From Planctomycetota bacterium (GTDB lineage Bacteria; Planctomycetota; Phycisphaerae; UBA1845), in the NCBI GenBank assembly GCA_022566435.1, contig JADFIX010000136.1:1-6857 (forward strand): a stretch of DNA of 6,857 nucleotides. The letters are read 5' to 3'. Every line of letters begins with the position of its first letter. Position 1 is the stretch's first letter. A program made the translations under genes and the position numbers. The notes under the pieces are model-generated. The model ran no database searches and was not told where the DNA came from. It saw only the letters and a program-made list of their open reading frames with translations. Below are positions 6,443 to 6,857 of this stretch, piece by piece.

Positions 6443-6857
6443 CGATGACCGACATGACCATGGGCGACATTTTTTCTTTCAACGCTCTTTGTGCGCGCGT
6501 CAAATGGCTCAGGCTGGGAAACTCAACCATGAAGCTCGCTTCAATGAAGTCGTCCGTGAAATCGCAGCGTTTCAGCTTCACAGCGGAACAGCAATCGGCA
6601 AGAATGGCCGTAATCGTGGCAAGCGGTTCATCGCCCGCCGGCTGCCCCTGAACTTTGACGTACAGGTTTTCATGACGAACCTTTTCGGCAAACGCACCCC
6701 GAATCACGAGGATGCCCGAGACGATGCCGAACCCGAGAAGGGCCAAACCGACCTGATCCGCGCCTAGACAAAGCCCCAATGCGATGCAGATGAACAGAAA
6801 AGCGAGCTCCTCATGCTCACGCACGGCGGAGCGAAAACGCACGATCGACAGCGCGCC
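6423..6857 (-). CDS. DUF4956 membrane protein (5' end cut by window)
   Basis: The last 144 residues of a protein whose start lies beyond the right edge: the frame stays open through the final base, and the family block GALSIVRFRSAVREHEELAF begins at the edge. In-frame GTG 6842 falls inside this conserved block and is not the true start. Visible parts are the conserved block, two hydrophobic segments (FLFICIALGLCLGA and LALLGFGIVSGILVI, probable membrane helices), and a soluble C-terminal domain of about 85 residues with beta-alpha-beta character (LYVKVQG, then an alpha segment, then ASFMVEF). DUF4956 proteins are usually a little over 200 residues with several membrane helices, and often sit next to VTC and CotH genes, as here. 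The biochemical role is unknown; serving as membrane partner of the VTC polymerase is a hypothesis. The stop TAG (6425-6423) overlaps or abuts the CotH start, so the two genes are surely co-transcribed. The promoter is outside the window. Confidence 0.86.
   Translation of the reverse strand, partial: GALSIVRFRSAVREHEELAFLFICIALGLCLGADQVGLALLGFGIVSGILVIRGAFAEKVRHENLYVKVQGQPAGDEPLATITAILADCCSAVKLKRCDFTDDFIEASFMVEFPSLSHLTRAQRALKEKMSPMVMSVIDGEGMA

Noticed and set aside
5642..6767. Two further plus-strand frames (5642-6226 and 6153-6767) opposite the CotH and DUF4956 genes
   Set aside because: They show no conserved motifs and overlap well-supported minus-strand coding sequence; they read as shadows of it.

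Overview
The window is GC-rich bacterial DNA packed with genes. It reads most like a Planctomycetes or related environmental lineage. That is an inference from gene content: a lipoprotein with FG-GAP/VCBS-type calcium-loop repeats, a short release-factor-like GGQ protein of a type I associate with planctomycetes, and a DUF4956 / CotH / VTC gene set. No 16S rRNA or other firm phylogenetic marker is present.

Layout. (1) Positions 1-1696, minus strand: the first 565 codons of a large secreted lipoprotein with aspartate-rich FG-GAP-like repeats. Its 3' end lies beyond the left edge. (2) Positions 1697-1971: a 275-bp divergent intergenic region with two adjacent inverted repeats close to the lipoprotein start and a candidate sigma70-type promoter facing right. 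(3) Positions 1972-3060, plus strand: a two-gene unit with a stand-alone RF-1-domain (GGQ) protein and, 54 bp later, a MoaB/MogA-type molybdenum-cofactor protein. (4) Positions 2992-6857, minus strand: a compact three-gene operon read right to left. It contains a DUF4956 membrane protein (5' end cut by the window edge), a membrane-anchored CotH-like protein with a C-terminal right-handed beta-helix, and a VTC-domain protein of the polyphosphate-polymerase/TTM fold. The genes overlap by about 20 bp (or are 1 bp apart, depending on the CotH start) and by 11 bp. The last gene converges on moaB and overlaps it tail to tail by 69 bp.

The operon is the most interesting part. VTC proteins build polyphosphate from ATP in the cytoplasm, DUF4956 proteins are small membrane proteins, and CotH proteins are atypical kinases. 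Here the CotH protein appears to face outward, carries a beta-helix, and has Asn where a metal-binding Asp of CotH kinases is expected. The tunnel residues of the VTC protein look complete. The set may be a membrane-coupled phosphate-polymer or surface-modification system whose CotH part is a binding or altered-catalysis component. The co-occurrence of the families is known to me; the proposed joint function is hypothesis.

No tRNA, rRNA, CRISPR array, insertion sequence or clear intrinsic terminator was seen.
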